Below, one piece after another: positions 15,864 through 24,977 of a stretch of DNA of 41,865 bases (positions are counted from its first letter, which is position 1; the number at the start of each line of letters is the position of its first letter). Below the pieces are notes generated by a model. That model did no database searches, was not told where the DNA came from, and was given only the letters and a program-made list of their open reading frames with translations. Both the position numbers and the translations under genes were made by a program. Source of the stretch: Microbacterium proteolyticum (lineage in GTDB: Bacteria; Actinomycetota; Actinomycetes; Actinomycetales; Microbacteriaceae); the NCBI RefSeq assembly GCF_014192415.1, contig NZ_JACHXY010000005.1, positions 1 through 41,865 of the forward strand. Direction: 5' to 3'.

Positions 15864-16316
15864 TTAGATTGTCCAGCACTCTTTGACGGTGCCGGTGGTT
15901 GCCAGGGCGAGAGTCGGAACGCGCTCGGTGAAGGATCGAGTGGTCTCGGGGAAGGGGGCGTACTCGACGACCCGCCACCCCACGACGCCGAAATCCTCGT
16001 CCAGGGCTTGGATGGCGCACGCAAACCGTGCGCCGGAGGGAGGGGTGGCTTGAAAGGACACCGTCACAGCCCGCTCATCGACGACGAGGTAGCCGGTCTC
16101 GGCGATGGAGATGTCGTCCAAGCTGTTTTGAAGTGTGATCCAGACCAGGTAGGCAATGGCAGCCACCGCGAACACAGCAACACTGATCCAAAAAGCTCGG
16201 CGACGCCAGGGAAGCGAAGTGCGGCCGTATCGATCGTCGAGTTTCTTTTGCAGTGCCGTTCGCTGCGGTGCGGCGCGGCGCCTGCCGCCGCGCTTTGTAA
16301 TGGCGCGTTTAGTCAC
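15864..16316 (-). CDS. DUF4307-type single-pass membrane protein
   Basis: A 150-residue protein with a basic cytosolic start, the motif LDDRYGR, one membrane helix (AFWISVAVFAVAAIAYLVW) and an external beta-rich domain with two cysteines (FACAIQ and KECWTI), which could form a disulfide. This layout fits DUF4307, an actinobacterial family of unknown function. The GTG at 16316 overlaps the stop of the M23 peptidase gene (GTGA), and ccsB begins 11 bases after its stop. It is probably an accessory of the envelope module. Confidence 0.8.
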   Translation of the reverse strand: MTKRAITKRGGRRRAAPQRTALQKKLDDRYGRTSLPWRRRAFWISVAVFAVAAIAYLVWITLQNSLDDISIAETGYLVVDERAVTVSFQATPPSGARFACAIQALDEDFGVVGWRVVEYAPFPETTRSFTERVPTLALATTGTVKECWTI

Positions 16317-17161
16317 TGAGCATTCGCTTCCAACCACGCCAGGGAATCCACGGTGACGTCGTTGACGGACACCTCGAAATGCAAGTGGTTTGCGGTGGAG
16401 CGGCCTGTGCTTCCGACGAGTCCAAGGAGTTGGCCCGCCTGCACTTTCTGGCCGCTGCCGACCTGCCGGGTGTTGTACTGCATGTGCGGGTAGACGGCCC
16501 GGATACGTTGGCCGTTGACGACGGACTCAACGGTGACAGCGACGCCGTAGGCGCCATAGCTCTCGCTCGAGACATCGACTGTCCCGGCCACGGACGCGTA
16601 GATTGGCGTGCCGCCCGCGGTCACCATGTCGGTGCCCATGTGCGCCCCGCCTCTTGCTCCGAATTGGTCCGTGACTCTGAACGTCGAGGTCAATGGCCAG
16701 CGCACAACCCCGCTACCGGCGGCGAGGACGGGGACTGCGCGTTCAGCAGCGAAGGTGGTAGCGGGCCGAGCTGCGCGTGCTGCGGCGGCCGCGGCCGCCG
16801 CAGCCTCTCGCGCCTTTTTCTGCTGGATTTCTTCCTGAGACGTCGCTGCGTAGCTCTGCCTGTCCAGGGGCGAAGCGGGGAGCGCGGAGGACACGGTGAA
16901 TTGTTGTGAGTCGTCCGCAGCGGCTTGCTGCAAGGTCGGCTCGGAGTCCGTGACAGGTGAGGCCGCGTACGCCGGCAGCGCCAGAGGACACATGAGCGCC
17001 AGCGCCAACGCACTCGCAACAAGCGGGCGGGCGCGCATTGCGCGCGCGGCCTCAGGACCGTGGGAGCTCCGCGCCTCACGCATCCTGAACTCATCAGCGT
17101 GGCGCCGTTCCCTGCGCGTTAGAGGGCGTGACTGGTGTGTCGACCAAATCTCACTGCTCAT
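16313..17161 (-). CDS. Exported M23-family metallopeptidase
   Basis: A 282-residue protein. A long basic N-terminus leads to a signal peptide (about residues 48-70, ALALALMCPLALPAYAA). A low-complexity alanine-rich coiled linker follows, then an M23/LytM domain. Zinc ligands are in HMGTD and HLHFE, and both motifs are intact, so a peptidoglycan endopeptidase activity is expected. ATG 17161 is chosen for GAAGGA nine bases upstream. A cell-wall hydrolase inside a copper and cytochrome operon may remodel the wall for envelope proteins. That is inference. Confidence 0.88.
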   Translation of the reverse strand: MSSEIWSTHQSRPLTRRERRHADEFRMREARSSHGPEAARAMRARPLVASALALALMCPLALPAYAASPVTDSEPTLQQAAADDSQQFTVSSALPASPLDRQSYAATSQEEIQQKKAREAAAAAAAAARAARPATTFAAERAVPVLAAGSGVVRWPLTSTFRVTDQFGARGGAHMGTDMVTAGGTPIYASVAGTVDVSSESYGAYGVAVTVESVVNGQRIRAVYPHMQYNTRQVGSGQKVQAGQLLGLVGSTGRSTANHLHFEVSVNDVTVDSLAWLEANAQ

Positions 17162-17174
17162 TGACGGTGTTCCT

Positions 17175-17840
17175 TCACTGCCCCACCTGCTGCTGTCGTC
17201 GACGCCGTCCGGACGAGAAAAGCACAAGCGCCGCCGCGCCCAGAATGACGACAGCGACGCCAGTCACTAACAGCGGAAGACCGATTCCGCTCCGTGGCTC
17301 TTTCACCTCCGCCACGGCGTCTGCTGTCGCGCTTTGTTCTGGTGTCGACGAGATGGCCGGGCTCTGCTCAGATGAGGAGGGGGCACCCGTGGTTGCAGAG
17401 GGGTCCGGTTCGGCGGACGCCGTGGGCGTTACGGGAGCGTCAACCGTGAACGCGTACTCACCGCTGATGGGGTGACCGTCGCTGGAGACCACGCGCCATC
17501 GCACCGTGACTACGCCTGGAGACGTGACTGGCTTCACTGCCTGGGTCACCGTCGTGTCAGCGACGACCGGAGGCGTCAGCGCAACGTTCGCTCCTGAGGA
17601 GTCAATCACTTCGACCGCGATGGCGCTGGAGGCGTCGAAGACCTCCCCGCTGTATGTCATTGACACCTCAGCGGGCGTCGCTGAGACGACTGAGTCCGCT
17701 GCTGGGGAGGACTGGACCAAAGCGTCGTGAGCACGAGCCGGCGGCGAACCGGGTAGAACGAACATCAGGGATAGTGCCGTCACGGCAATGCCGGCGGCTG
17801 CGAACCAGCGAGGCGAACGGGGGGCGAAAAGTGTGTGCAT
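17175..17840 (-). CDS. copC: CopC-domain copper-binding protein with C-terminal anchor
   Basis: A 221-residue exported protein. The signal peptide ends in PPARA, so His38 would be the mature N-terminus, the residue that binds Cu(II) in CopC proteins. The Ig-like CopC domain contains SSPAADSV, MTYSGEVF and SSDGHPISGEYAF, with the second copper histidine. A Pro/Ser/Thr-rich stalk and a membrane helix with a basic tail (SSGRRRR) follow. It should bind copper outside the membrane and hand it to CopD. The gene ends 13 bases before the M23 peptidase start. Confidence 0.92.
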   Translation of the reverse strand: MHTLFAPRSPRWFAAAGIAVTALSLMFVLPGSPPARAHDALVQSSPAADSVVSATPAEVSMTYSGEVFDASSAIAVEVIDSSGANVALTPPVVADTTVTQAVKPVTSPGVVTVRWRVVSSDGHPISGEYAFTVDAPVTPTASAEPDPSATTGAPSSSEQSPAISSTPEQSATADAVAEVKEPRSGIGLPLLVTGVAVVILGAAALVLFSSGRRRRQQQVGQ

Positions 17841-17861
17841 GGCGTCTTTCAGGGGGACTGC

Positions 17862-17976
17862 GGCGCCCGGGGATTGGGCGCCCACGGCAGTCGTCCAGCG
17901 TCGGATCAGAAACGCTCCGAGTGCACCTGTACGGCCGCGCCCGAAGGGGTGGGAAGTTGCGTTCGACTACAACTTC
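17862..17976. promoter_or_regulatory. Two inverted repeats in the copC leader
   Basis: GGCGCCC (17862-17868) pairs with GGGCGCC (17876-17882), and GAAGTTG (17953-17959) pairs with CAACTTC (17970-17976). Both lie in the 187-bp space between copC and the DUF6153-like gene. The first is a stable mRNA hairpin 22 bases before the copC start, and the second could be an operator. No convincing promoter hexamers are visible. Confidence 0.45.
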
Positions 17977-18027
17977 GTTGGCGTCAGATCAGCCGAGAAG
18001 GTGTGATTTTCGGAGCCCCGGTACGGG

Positions 18028-18468
18028 TCAGGTCCGTGAGAGAGACAGTTCGGTCAAGCTCAGCGTCGTGGTGTGTGAGCGGACGGTACGTAAAACGTGA
18101 GGCTGATCGCGTCGAGGTGAGCGGATGACATTGAGATTCGACCGCATGAGACGGAAGCGATGCTCCAGCAGCATTCCCGCCACACACACGCCTACCAGGC
18201 ATAGCGCTACGGCCGCCGCTGGGAGAGCCTGCGTCAGGCTGTTGACAACGTCACCGGCGGGCTCATCGAGGACTGTTCGACTACCTTGATCGCTCTCCCA
18301 CGCGTGGGTCGCGGACGCCGCATCGGAGGTCGTGGAAGCATCAGAGTGGCTGCTTGACCATACAGCGAGCAGACACATCAAGATTAGGACGAGGCTGGCG
18401 ATGATCCTCATTCTCACGACGGAGGCGGTACTGGCCCCAAGTGGGGCGCGTCCCGTGCTTACCGGCAT
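18028..18468 (-). CDS. DUF6153-like small membrane protein (second paralogue)
   Basis: A 146-residue protein with the same layout as 5578-6030: an N-terminal membrane segment (IIASLVLILMCLLAVWSS), a polar external segment with His and Asp residues, a second membrane segment (AAAVALCLVGVCVAGMLL) and a basic tail ending LSLTELSLSRT. Sequence outside these elements is poorly conserved. The start at 18468 gives the same N-terminal length as its paralogues. An ATG at 18411 is possible. It sits between lnt and copC. The function is unknown. The family assignment rests on architecture and the C-terminal tail. Confidence 0.65.
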   Translation of the reverse strand: MPVSTGRAPLGASTASVVRMRIIASLVLILMCLLAVWSSSHSDASTTSDAASATHAWESDQGSRTVLDEPAGDVVNSLTQALPAAAVALCLVGVCVAGMLLEHRFRLMRSNLNVIRSPRRDQPHVLRTVRSHTTTLSLTELSLSRT

Positions 18469-18589
18469 CGCAGCGATGGTACCAATCCGAACTGGCCGTC
18501 ACAGCCAAGCCGGGGCAGCCTGGCATCGGAGGCCAAGCGTGCGCTGCTCGCACGGGGTGCGCGATGCGGTCTGCCGTTTGTCCAGCTCA

Positions 18590-20155
18590 TCACCGTTTCC
18601 GCGCACGAACGTGGATACGCAGACGAACGCACAACAGCACACCGGCCGATGCGACGACCATTGCAATTTCGATGGTGGGGCTGAGCCAGCTCGCCGGCGT
18701 GATCCCCGCCCGTAGCGGCACCTCGCTCACTCGGCCAGCGGCCGTGTCCACCCCGATGGTCTCTTCGGTCGACCCATCGGGGTTGATCAGTTGGCTTGTT
18801 CCCACGGTGGAGACGTTGACCACTGCGCGCCCGGTTTCGATGGCTCGCATTCGCGCGATGGCGAGCTGCTGCACGTTCTCGTCTGTTCCGCGGAAGTCGG
18901 CGTTGTTTGTCTGGAAGATGTAGACCTGCGCGCCTTGCCGTGCTGCATCGAAGATCACGTCGTCGTAGATGACGTCGAAACAGATCGCCAGCCCGACGCG
19001 GGTGCCTCCTATATCCATCACTGGCGCCGATCTGCCTGGGGTGTACTCCCTCTGGATCAGACTGACAAGGTCAGGTGCGAGACGTTCAAACAGCCACCGG
19101 TCGGGCACGTATTCGCCGAACGGGACGGGGTTGAGTTTGTCGTAGCTCTGCTCGCTACCGTCCGTCGTCCACAGCATGGTTGAGTTGAACGTTTGCTCGC
19201 CTCTCGTGGTTGCGGCGTTCATTAGGAGCGGGGCACCGTACGCGGCGGAGATTTCACTCAGCACTCGACGTGTGGGTTCTGAAGACGCCGGGTCGATGTC
19301 CACGGAGCCCTCTGGCCAGGCGAGCACGTCCATCTGCTGGCCCCGAATCGTTTTCGATGTTGATGCTTGGGCTCGGAGCATGTCGCCTTCGTTGCGGTCG
19401 TCGAAATAGCCTGCCGGCCCGTTGCCTTGGACCCACCCGACGGTGAACGTTCCGATACTCCGGGTGGCGTACTGGGGTGTGACCGCCATGAGCAGGACTC
19501 CCACGAGCGCCGGCACGCCGGCACGCAGAGTGCGACGCCCCGGTCTGAGGGCCTGCACGAGGGCGGCGCACACGCCCACGACGAGGAAGGTCACACCCGT
19601 CGTTCCCACCCAGGACGCCACTTCAGGAAATGGTCCCGACACTTGCGTCATTCCTACCCGTGCCCAGGGGAAGCCCGAGTACGGCCACATTCCGACAAGT
19701 ACTTCCCGCGCGGCCCACAGGGCTGCTACCAGCGCGGGGATACCCAGCAGGTCTAAGGCCCCGCCGAGCCTACGTACCTTCACCCAACGGTAGGTGAGGG
19801 TGATGGTTATGCTGCTGACACCGATCAGGACTGTCTGCAGGGCGCTGAGGGCCAACCAGGGCACTGGTCCGAGGAATTGCGCCACCCATACGAGGTGGGC
19901 AAGGTTGAACACGGCCCCGAAGACGCAACCCACGACGAAGGAAGCGAGCGTGCCTCTTCCGAGGAGAGCCGCGAGCAGGATCGTCACGCTCACGAAAGCA
20001 AGCGGCCACCATCCGAGGTCCGGTGTGGCCGCATCCATCAGCAACCCCGCCGCTGCCGCCAAGGGCAACGCCGCCGTCACGGGCAAGGAATCCGTGCCGC
20101 TGGTCCACATAGAGGGCATGCGCAGCGCGCCGGTTGCCCCTCGAAGTGCTGTCAT
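18590..20155 (-). CDS. lnt: Apolipoprotein N-acyltransferase
   Basis: A 521-residue enzyme that adds the third acyl chain to lipoproteins at the outer face of the membrane. An N-terminal bundle of about six helices is followed by a nitrilase domain and one more helix. The Glu-Lys-Cys triad is seen in LAWPEGSVD, DKLNPVPFGEYVP and LAICFDVIYDD. The start overlaps the ctaG stop (ATGA). With two lspA genes, this DNA encodes two of the three lipoprotein-maturation steps. No lgt gene is present. Confidence 0.93.
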   Translation of the reverse strand: MTALRGATGALRMPSMWTSGTDSLPVTAALPLAAAAGLLMDAATPDLGWWPLAFVSVTILLAALLGRGTLASFVVGCVFGAVFNLAHLVWVAQFLGPVPWLALSALQTVLIGVSSITITLTYRWVKVRRLGGALDLLGIPALVAALWAAREVLVGMWPYSGFPWARVGMTQVSGPFPEVASWVGTTGVTFLVVGVCAALVQALRPGRRTLRAGVPALVGVLLMAVTPQYATRSIGTFTVGWVQGNGPAGYFDDRNEGDMLRAQASTSKTIRGQQMDVLAWPEGSVDIDPASSEPTRRVLSEISAAYGAPLLMNAATTRGEQTFNSTMLWTTDGSEQSYDKLNPVPFGEYVPDRWLFERLAPDLVSLIQREYTPGRSAPVMDIGGTRVGLAICFDVIYDDVIFDAARQGAQVYIFQTNNADFRGTDENVQQLAIARMRAIETGRAVVNVSTVGTSQLINPDGSTEETIGVDTAAGRVSEVPLRAGITPASWLSPTIEIAMVVASAGVLLCVRLRIHVRARKR

Positions 20156-21078
20156 GCGGACCCGCCTTTCTCTAGACGGCGCAGGTACTCGTTGTACTCG
20201 TCGAGCTCTGGATCCCCGTGCGCGTCCGCCCATCTGCTTGCGGCGGCGTCACGAACGGAGTCGTGCCGGAACCACCGGTGCATCACGATCAGGATCATGA
20301 TGAGTGTGGGCGCCTCGCCATAGGACCATGCAAGACCGCCGGCTACGCGTTGGTCCTCGATGGGGTCGATCCCTAGGGCAATGGTCGATTCAGCGAATGT
20401 TCCTACTACCAGACTGGTCGCCATCATGAGGAACACCCCGAAGAAGGCGTGCAACGCTGCCTCAGCGAAAAGGTCGAGTGCCCGTCCTCCGTGGCTCATG
20501 CGGACCGGTAGTGGATCTGTGGAGAGCACCGGGATGGTGAACAGGATCCCGCTGATCAGGAACGCCGATTCTAAGGCGGTGTGACCGCCGGGGAGGGCTA
20601 GGACGGGATCGAGCAGATCTGCGATGTACAGGCCGTAGAAGGCCGCGAGGTAGGCGGGTAATGCGACCCAGGGGCTTAGGGCCCATCTTGACCCTCGCCA
20701 CCGCAACGCGCCGTGCGCCACTTTGAGGACACTTTTTCCGACGCCGCGGTGCGGGGTGGCACGCAGCAGAAGGGTTCCCGGGGAACCGAGCACGAGCAGC
20801 GGTGGGATGGCCATCATCAATGTCAGCTGCTGAAACATGAACACCGAAAGCAGGGCTTTGCCGTAGTCCTCTACAGCGAGGCCGGTGACGGCGGCGAGGG
20901 CTGCGCAGCCGGAGACGAAGCTCACCGTGCGCAACACCGACCACCGTCGATGCTGCCGCCACAGACGCAGCGCCCCGAGGAGGTAGATGGTGGCCATCAC
21001 CGTTGCGGCGCCCGGCAAAAGGGTAAAGGGGTGCGCTGCGGGCAGCAGGTAGTCGCCAAGGTCGAGGGGGGCGTTCAT
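20152..21078 (-). CDS. ctaG: CtaG-type cytochrome c oxidase assembly protein
   Basis: A 308-residue membrane protein of the caa3_CtaG family with about seven helices, including FMFQQLTLMMAIPPLLVLGSP-like and MATSLVVGTF segments and the conserved MSHGGRALDLFAE loop. It is thought to help supply copper to the CuA/CuB centres of the oxidase. The ATG at 21078 follows the resB stop by ten bases, and its stop overlaps the lnt start. A second CtaG-like domain is fused to CopD at 12926-14869. Confidence 0.88.
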   Translation of the reverse strand: MNAPLDLGDYLLPAAHPFTLLPGAATVMATIYLLGALRLWRQHRRWSVLRTVSFVSGCAALAAVTGLAVEDYGKALLSVFMFQQLTLMMAIPPLLVLGSPGTLLLRATPHRGVGKSVLKVAHGALRWRGSRWALSPWVALPAYLAAFYGLYIADLLDPVLALPGGHTALESAFLISGILFTIPVLSTDPLPVRMSHGGRALDLFAEAALHAFFGVFLMMATSLVVGTFAESTIALGIDPIEDQRVAGGLAWSYGEAPTLIMILIVMHRWFRHDSVRDAAASRWADAHGDPELDEYNEYLRRLEKGGSA

Positions 21079-21088
21079 AGCTGTGGAC

Positions 21089-22777
21089 CTATCGTGGCTG
21101 CGCGGCCGTATTCGCCCGCTCACACACTTCTGTGTGAGCCTCCGCTAGGTGCTGGACCGCGCGGGCAAGCCCCGGGTCGTCTCCTCGGGCGAGGGCGGCG
21201 TACTCCACGTGGATCGTCGAGTCGGTTGTGGTCGCCGAGTGGTGGACTTTCACCCAGATTCGGCGGCGAGGTATGAGAAGTCCGGTGAACAGCCCGACGC
21301 AGGCCAGCACAGAGAACGCGAGGACCCAGCCGCTGCTGGGGTCGCGTTGGATCTGCAGGGACGCGAACCGTTTCACCGGAGCACCGTCGGCTTCCTCCCA
21401 GGTGATGGTGCCCCACCCGTTGGGCAGCGCACCGGTGGTACCGGGCCTGAGTTCAATGGATTCCTGTCCGGTGTTGCCGCCGGTGAGCTGGGTGAGTTGG
21501 TCAACTTCCAGGGCGTAGACGGAACGGGGGGTTCCATCGTCGATGCCCAGGTCGCCTGCGAATGCGTTGAGGGTGATGACGGGGTTGATTACGTCGGGGT
21601 AGATCGAGGTGGCGGCACCTGAGGGCAAGGTGTCCTGTGTGGGGTAGAAAAAGCCGATCAGCCCGAGCTGCTGCGGCAAGCCATCCGGAACTTTCACGAC
21701 GCCTAGTGAGGTCATGTTGGAGTCTTGCGGGAGGAAGGGTAGTGAGTCGCTATAAACGATCTGACCTTCCGCGTCACGGATGGTGAGGGTAGGCGCGTAA
21801 CCGTTTCCGAGGAGATGGATGCGGTCGGTCCCTACAGTGATGGGGTAGTTGACGACCACCCGCTCGGTTCGGTCGTCTGCTCCGGGGGATCTGATCGTGA
21901 CGTTGGCGGCGAAGTCGCCCGCTTGCCCACCGCCAGGGGAGCCTGCTGGCTGGTAGGTGACGTCGAAACGGTCCAGCGTGAGGGAGTACGGCGTCAGGTT
22001 GGATCCGTCCGCGAAACGGCCGGGGTCGAAGGAGGAGAAGTCGCTGAGGGTGTTGACGAAGGTTGTCCCCTCCACCACGACGCGCTGGCCGGTGTAGGCG
22101 AACGCCTTGCCGACGACGACGGAGACGAGCACGCCGACCAGGGCGATGTGAAAGAGCAGGTTGCCGGTCTCGCGGAGGTACCCGCGTTCGGCCGAAACGG
22201 AGGTCCACCCCTTCCCGTCGTAGCGGCGGACGCGATAGCGACGCCGGGCGAGTTCTGTTTCGGCAAGATCCAAAGCTGCCGCGGGGGTGAGATGCTCGCC
22301 GGGGATGGCTCGCTCGAGGTGTTCGGGGAGTCGAGCGAACCGGATGGGTGTGCGCGGCGGTTGTCCTTTGAGAGCGCGGTAGTGGTGTTTCGCCCGCGGG
22401 ATGACGCACCCGATGAGGGATACGAACAGCAGCAGATAAATGGACGAGAACCAGGGCGAGTAGTAAACGTCGAACAATCCGACGGCGTCGAGGAACGGGA
22501 ACCACTCGGGGTTGTTGCGCTCCCATTGGATGACGCCGTTGGGGTCGGCGCCTCGTTGAGGAAACAGTGAGCCGGGTACTGCGGCCAGGGCGAGGGAGAG
22601 CAGGAGGATGAGCGCGGTGCGCATGCTGGTGAGCTGGCGCCATGTCCAGCGGAGCCACCCTTTGCCATCCAGCTTTACCTGTGGGCCGTCTTGATCGTTC
22701 GGGGCCCCGTCAGGATGGTCCGCCGGCCGCCGCGGGTCTGAATCGACGTGGCGGGTATCAGAGCGGGAGGGGGACAT
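21089..22777 (-). CDS. resB: ResB cytochrome c biogenesis protein
   Basis: A 562-residue protein, the partner of CcsB in system II cytochrome c synthesis. Three N-terminal membrane segments (first about LILLLSLALAAVPGSLFPQR) include YYSPWFSSIYLLLFVSLIGC. A large extracytoplasmic domain and a last helix follow (SVLACVGLFTGLLIPRRRIW). The conserved LFHIALVGVL helix carries a candidate haem histidine. Its start overlaps the end of ccdA by 20 bases, so the two are coupled. Confidence 0.93.
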   Translation of the reverse strand: MSPSRSDTRHVDSDPRRPADHPDGAPNDQDGPQVKLDGKGWLRWTWRQLTSMRTALILLLSLALAAVPGSLFPQRGADPNGVIQWERNNPEWFPFLDAVGLFDVYYSPWFSSIYLLLFVSLIGCVIPRAKHHYRALKGQPPRTPIRFARLPEHLERAIPGEHLTPAAALDLAETELARRRYRVRRYDGKGWTSVSAERGYLRETGNLLFHIALVGVLVSVVVGKAFAYTGQRVVVEGTTFVNTLSDFSSFDPGRFADGSNLTPYSLTLDRFDVTYQPAGSPGGGQAGDFAANVTIRSPGADDRTERVVVNYPITVGTDRIHLLGNGYAPTLTIRDAEGQIVYSDSLPFLPQDSNMTSLGVVKVPDGLPQQLGLIGFFYPTQDTLPSGAATSIYPDVINPVITLNAFAGDLGIDDGTPRSVYALEVDQLTQLTGGNTGQESIELRPGTTGALPNGWGTITWEEADGAPVKRFASLQIQRDPSSGWVLAFSVLACVGLFTGLLIPRRRIWVKVHHSATTTDSTIHVEYAALARGDDPGLARAVQHLAEAHTEVCERANTAAQPR

Positions 22778-23525
22778 TGATTACCACCTGTTGCAGAAGT
22801 GACATGAGCGAGGTCCACACGCCCGTCACCATGAGCAGCCCGAGCAGGATGAGCACGGCGCCTCCGATGAGGTTGAGTGTGCGGATGTGAGTGCGGAGGA
22901 CTGTGACGGACCGCGCAGCCCACCCCCATCCGAGCGCCAGTACGAGGAAGGGCACTCCGAGGCCGAGTGAGTAAGACAGACCGAGGAGCCCGGCTCGGGC
23001 GGGGTCACCAAGGTTCCACGACACGGACAGGATTGCTGCGAGTGTGGGGCCAATGCACGGTGTCCAGCCGACACCAAGTGAGAACCCGAGAAGCGGAGCG
23101 CCGACGAGCCCGGCTCGACGACGGAGGGTCGGACGCATGCCACGCTGTCCAAGCCGGATTGCGCCTGTGAAGACCAGCCCCAGGACGATGTTCACAATGC
23201 CGAAGACGCGGGTAAGGAGATCGGCGTAGCGCGAGAGCGCCACCCCGAAGAATCCCCCCAAGACGGTCACGGCGACGAAGACCACAGTAAATCCGGCGAT
23301 GAAGAGCAGGACGCCTGCTACGAGCCGCGGGCGTGTGGTGACCGTCGTCGCACCGTCTCCTCCGGTTGTGGAGGTGGGAGGGGCGGCCACACCGCCGAGG
23401 TACCCGAGGTAGCCGGGCACCAGCGGTAGGACACAGGGCGATAGGAAGGAGATGAGACCGGCGACCAGGGCGAGGGGGATGGCAAGCCAGAGTGCGCCGT
23501 CGACGACGAGCGCCCCGGCGCTCAT
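22758..23525 (-). CDS. ccdA: CcdA (DsbD-like) electron-transfer membrane protein
   Basis: A 255-residue six-helix protein that carries reducing equivalents from cytosolic thioredoxin across the membrane. The two redox cysteines are in SPCVLPLVPGYLGYLGG (helix 1) and GWTPCIGPTL (helix 4). It should reduce the adjacent TlpA/ResA protein, whose stop overlaps this start (ATGA). It overlaps resB by 20 bases at its 3' end. Confidence 0.94.
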   Translation of the reverse strand: MSAGALVVDGALWLAIPLALVAGLISFLSPCVLPLVPGYLGYLGGVAAPPTSTTGGDGATTVTTRPRLVAGVLLFIAGFTVVFVAVTVLGGFFGVALSRYADLLTRVFGIVNIVLGLVFTGAIRLGQRGMRPTLRRRAGLVGAPLLGFSLGVGWTPCIGPTLAAILSVSWNLGDPARAGLLGLSYSLGLGVPFLVLALGWGWAARSVTVLRTHIRTLNLIGGAVLILLGLLMVTGVWTSLMSLLQQVVINVPLPL

Positions 23526-24109
23526 GGTCTCTCCGCCAGCGTGTCCGCGACGATGGTGGACAGGATGGACGCGCTGGGAAGTTGGCCGATGATGCGGGCG
23601 GCGAGGCGACCCTGGCGGTCCATTACGAGCGTTGTGGGTGTGGCCTGGATCGGGGTGAGTTGCGCGAAGGCGAGTTTCACCTGACCGTCATTGACGTCGA
23701 TGACGCTGGGATAGGTGACGTTGTTCTCGCGCGCGAAAGAGAGTGCTGTCTCAGCTTGGTCGTAGGTGTTCACTCCGAGGAAGTCGACTTCCTCGTTCTG
23801 GAAGCGCAGAAAGACCTCCTCGAGCATGGGAGCCTCGACGATGCACGGTCCGCAGGCGGCGTACCAGAAGTTCACCACGAGCACCTCACCTCGGTAGTCG
23901 TCGCTGGTGACGGTTTCACCGGTTTCGATGACGCCTTCGAACTGAACGGGTTCGCCTCTGTCCGACGGGGCAATCTCGGCCACTTGGAAATTCCCATCGG
24001 AGAACGATGCGCCCGCGCCGGCGTCCGTTGTTTGGGTCGTGGCGGTGCAACCGCTCATCACGCCGACGATGATGAGCGCCGTGCCGAGGGCGAGGAGTTT
24101 GCGATTCAT
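23522..24109 (-). CDS. resA: TlpA/ResA-type thioredoxin lipoprotein
   Basis: A 195-residue membrane-attached thioredoxin. The lipobox is VGVMSGC (Cys21). The redox site is CGPC in VNFWYAACGPCIVEAP, and the cis-proline loop is ATPTTLV. ResA keeps the haem-binding CxxCH cysteines of apocytochrome c reduced, using electrons from CcdA. It should be a client of the LspA and Lnt encoded nearby. Confidence 0.92.
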   Translation of the reverse strand: MNRKLLALGTALIIVGVMSGCTATTQTTDAGAGASFSDGNFQVAEIAPSDRGEPVQFEGVIETGETVTSDDYRGEVLVVNFWYAACGPCIVEAPMLEEVFLRFQNEEVDFLGVNTYDQAETALSFARENNVTYPSVIDVNDGQVKLAFAQLTPIQATPTTLVMDRQGRLAARIIGQLPSASILSTIVADTLAERP

Positions 24110-24438
24110 GCCCGCTCCCTCTTGATGATGGCTCCCGCGACAAGGAAGACGACTGCGGCTGCGGGTTGCGCCGCGGTCCAGACAACACCTTCAGCGGGGA
24201 TGGGGAGCACCGGGTTCCATGCCACCGCGATCACAGCAAACACCGGCACCCACCACAGCTGCCGCTCCTGGTAGGCGAACGAGGCGACGATGAGCGCCAA
24301 GATTGCCACGATGAAGCGCACAAGCGTGAACCAGCCGCTGTCCAGCAGCGCTGGCGCCACGAACAGGGCGGCTGCGGCGATCAGACCGGGGGCGAGGGCG
24401 TTTCGTTGATACCGAGATGGCGTCTTGGTCTTTTTCAT
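24106..24438 (-). CDS. DUF6804-like small membrane protein
   Basis: A 110-residue protein with about four membrane helices (LIAAAALFVAPALL, FIVAILALIVASFAY, WWVPVFAVIAVAW, PAAAVVFLVAGAII) and short loops. It is similar to small actinobacterial membrane proteins annotated as DUF6804, with no known function. GGAGG sits seven bases before the ATG at 24438. Both ends overlap neighbours by four bases, lspA upstream and resA downstream, so it is a true member of the operon. Confidence 0.75.
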   Translation of the reverse strand: MKKTKTPSRYQRNALAPGLIAAAALFVAPALLDSGWFTLVRFIVAILALIVASFAYQERQLWWVPVFAVIAVAWNPVLPIPAEGVVWTAAQPAAAVVFLVAGAIIKRERA

Positions 24439-24977
24439 TGCTTGTCCTCCGGGGGAACCCCGAACGTGGGTGGTGTGGCAGGCGCGACCTTGGTGCCACT
24501 GTGGGCGCGTTGGCGGAGCATCAGCATCACTGCAACCGCTATCGCTCCAGCGGCGAGGAAGACGTCTGCCAAGTTGCCGATGAACAGACGCCCGTATGCA
24601 AGGAAGTCGGTGACGTGGCCGATTGCGAATCCTGGCGGCGACATGAAACGGTCGATGAGGTTGCCGACAGCTCCACCGAGGAATAGCCCCACACCACCCG
24701 CCCATCCCACCGTTCGCGCGCGGGCCGCCAGGACGAAAAGCCCGGCAACGGCTGCCACGCCTATCAAGGTGAGAACCCAGGTCATGCCCGAGCCCGTTCC
24801 CAGCACCGCGCCGGGGTTGAAGGCGAGTTGCAGACCGAATGCGTCCCCAATAATGGGCACCCGTCTCCCGTCGGCAAGCGCAGTCAGGGCGATGGCTTTA
24901 CTGAACTGGTCTATCAACACCGCGGCCGCTGCCACCATGCAGGCGACGGCGAACGGCCGCGTCTTCTCAGCGGTCAC
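24435..24977 (-). CDS. lspA: Lipoprotein signal peptidase II (envelope module copy)
   Basis: A 180-residue aspartyl signal peptidase with four helices. Motifs in order are DQFSKAIALTAL, NPGAVLGTG, GGAVGNLIDR, then HVTDFLAY and FIGNLADVFLAAG with the two catalytic aspartates. It differs clearly from the copy at 3337-3864, so it is not a recent duplicate. The GTG at 24977 has GGAAGG nine bases upstream. Its likely substrates include the TlpA lipoprotein two genes downstream. Confidence 0.92.
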   Translation of the reverse strand: MTAEKTRPFAVACMVAAAAVLIDQFSKAIALTALADGRRVPIIGDAFGLQLAFNPGAVLGTGSGMTWVLTLIGVAAVAGLFVLAARARTVGWAGGVGLFLGGAVGNLIDRFMSPPGFAIGHVTDFLAYGRLFIGNLADVFLAAGAIAVAVMLMLRQRAHSGTKVAPATPPTFGVPPEDKQ

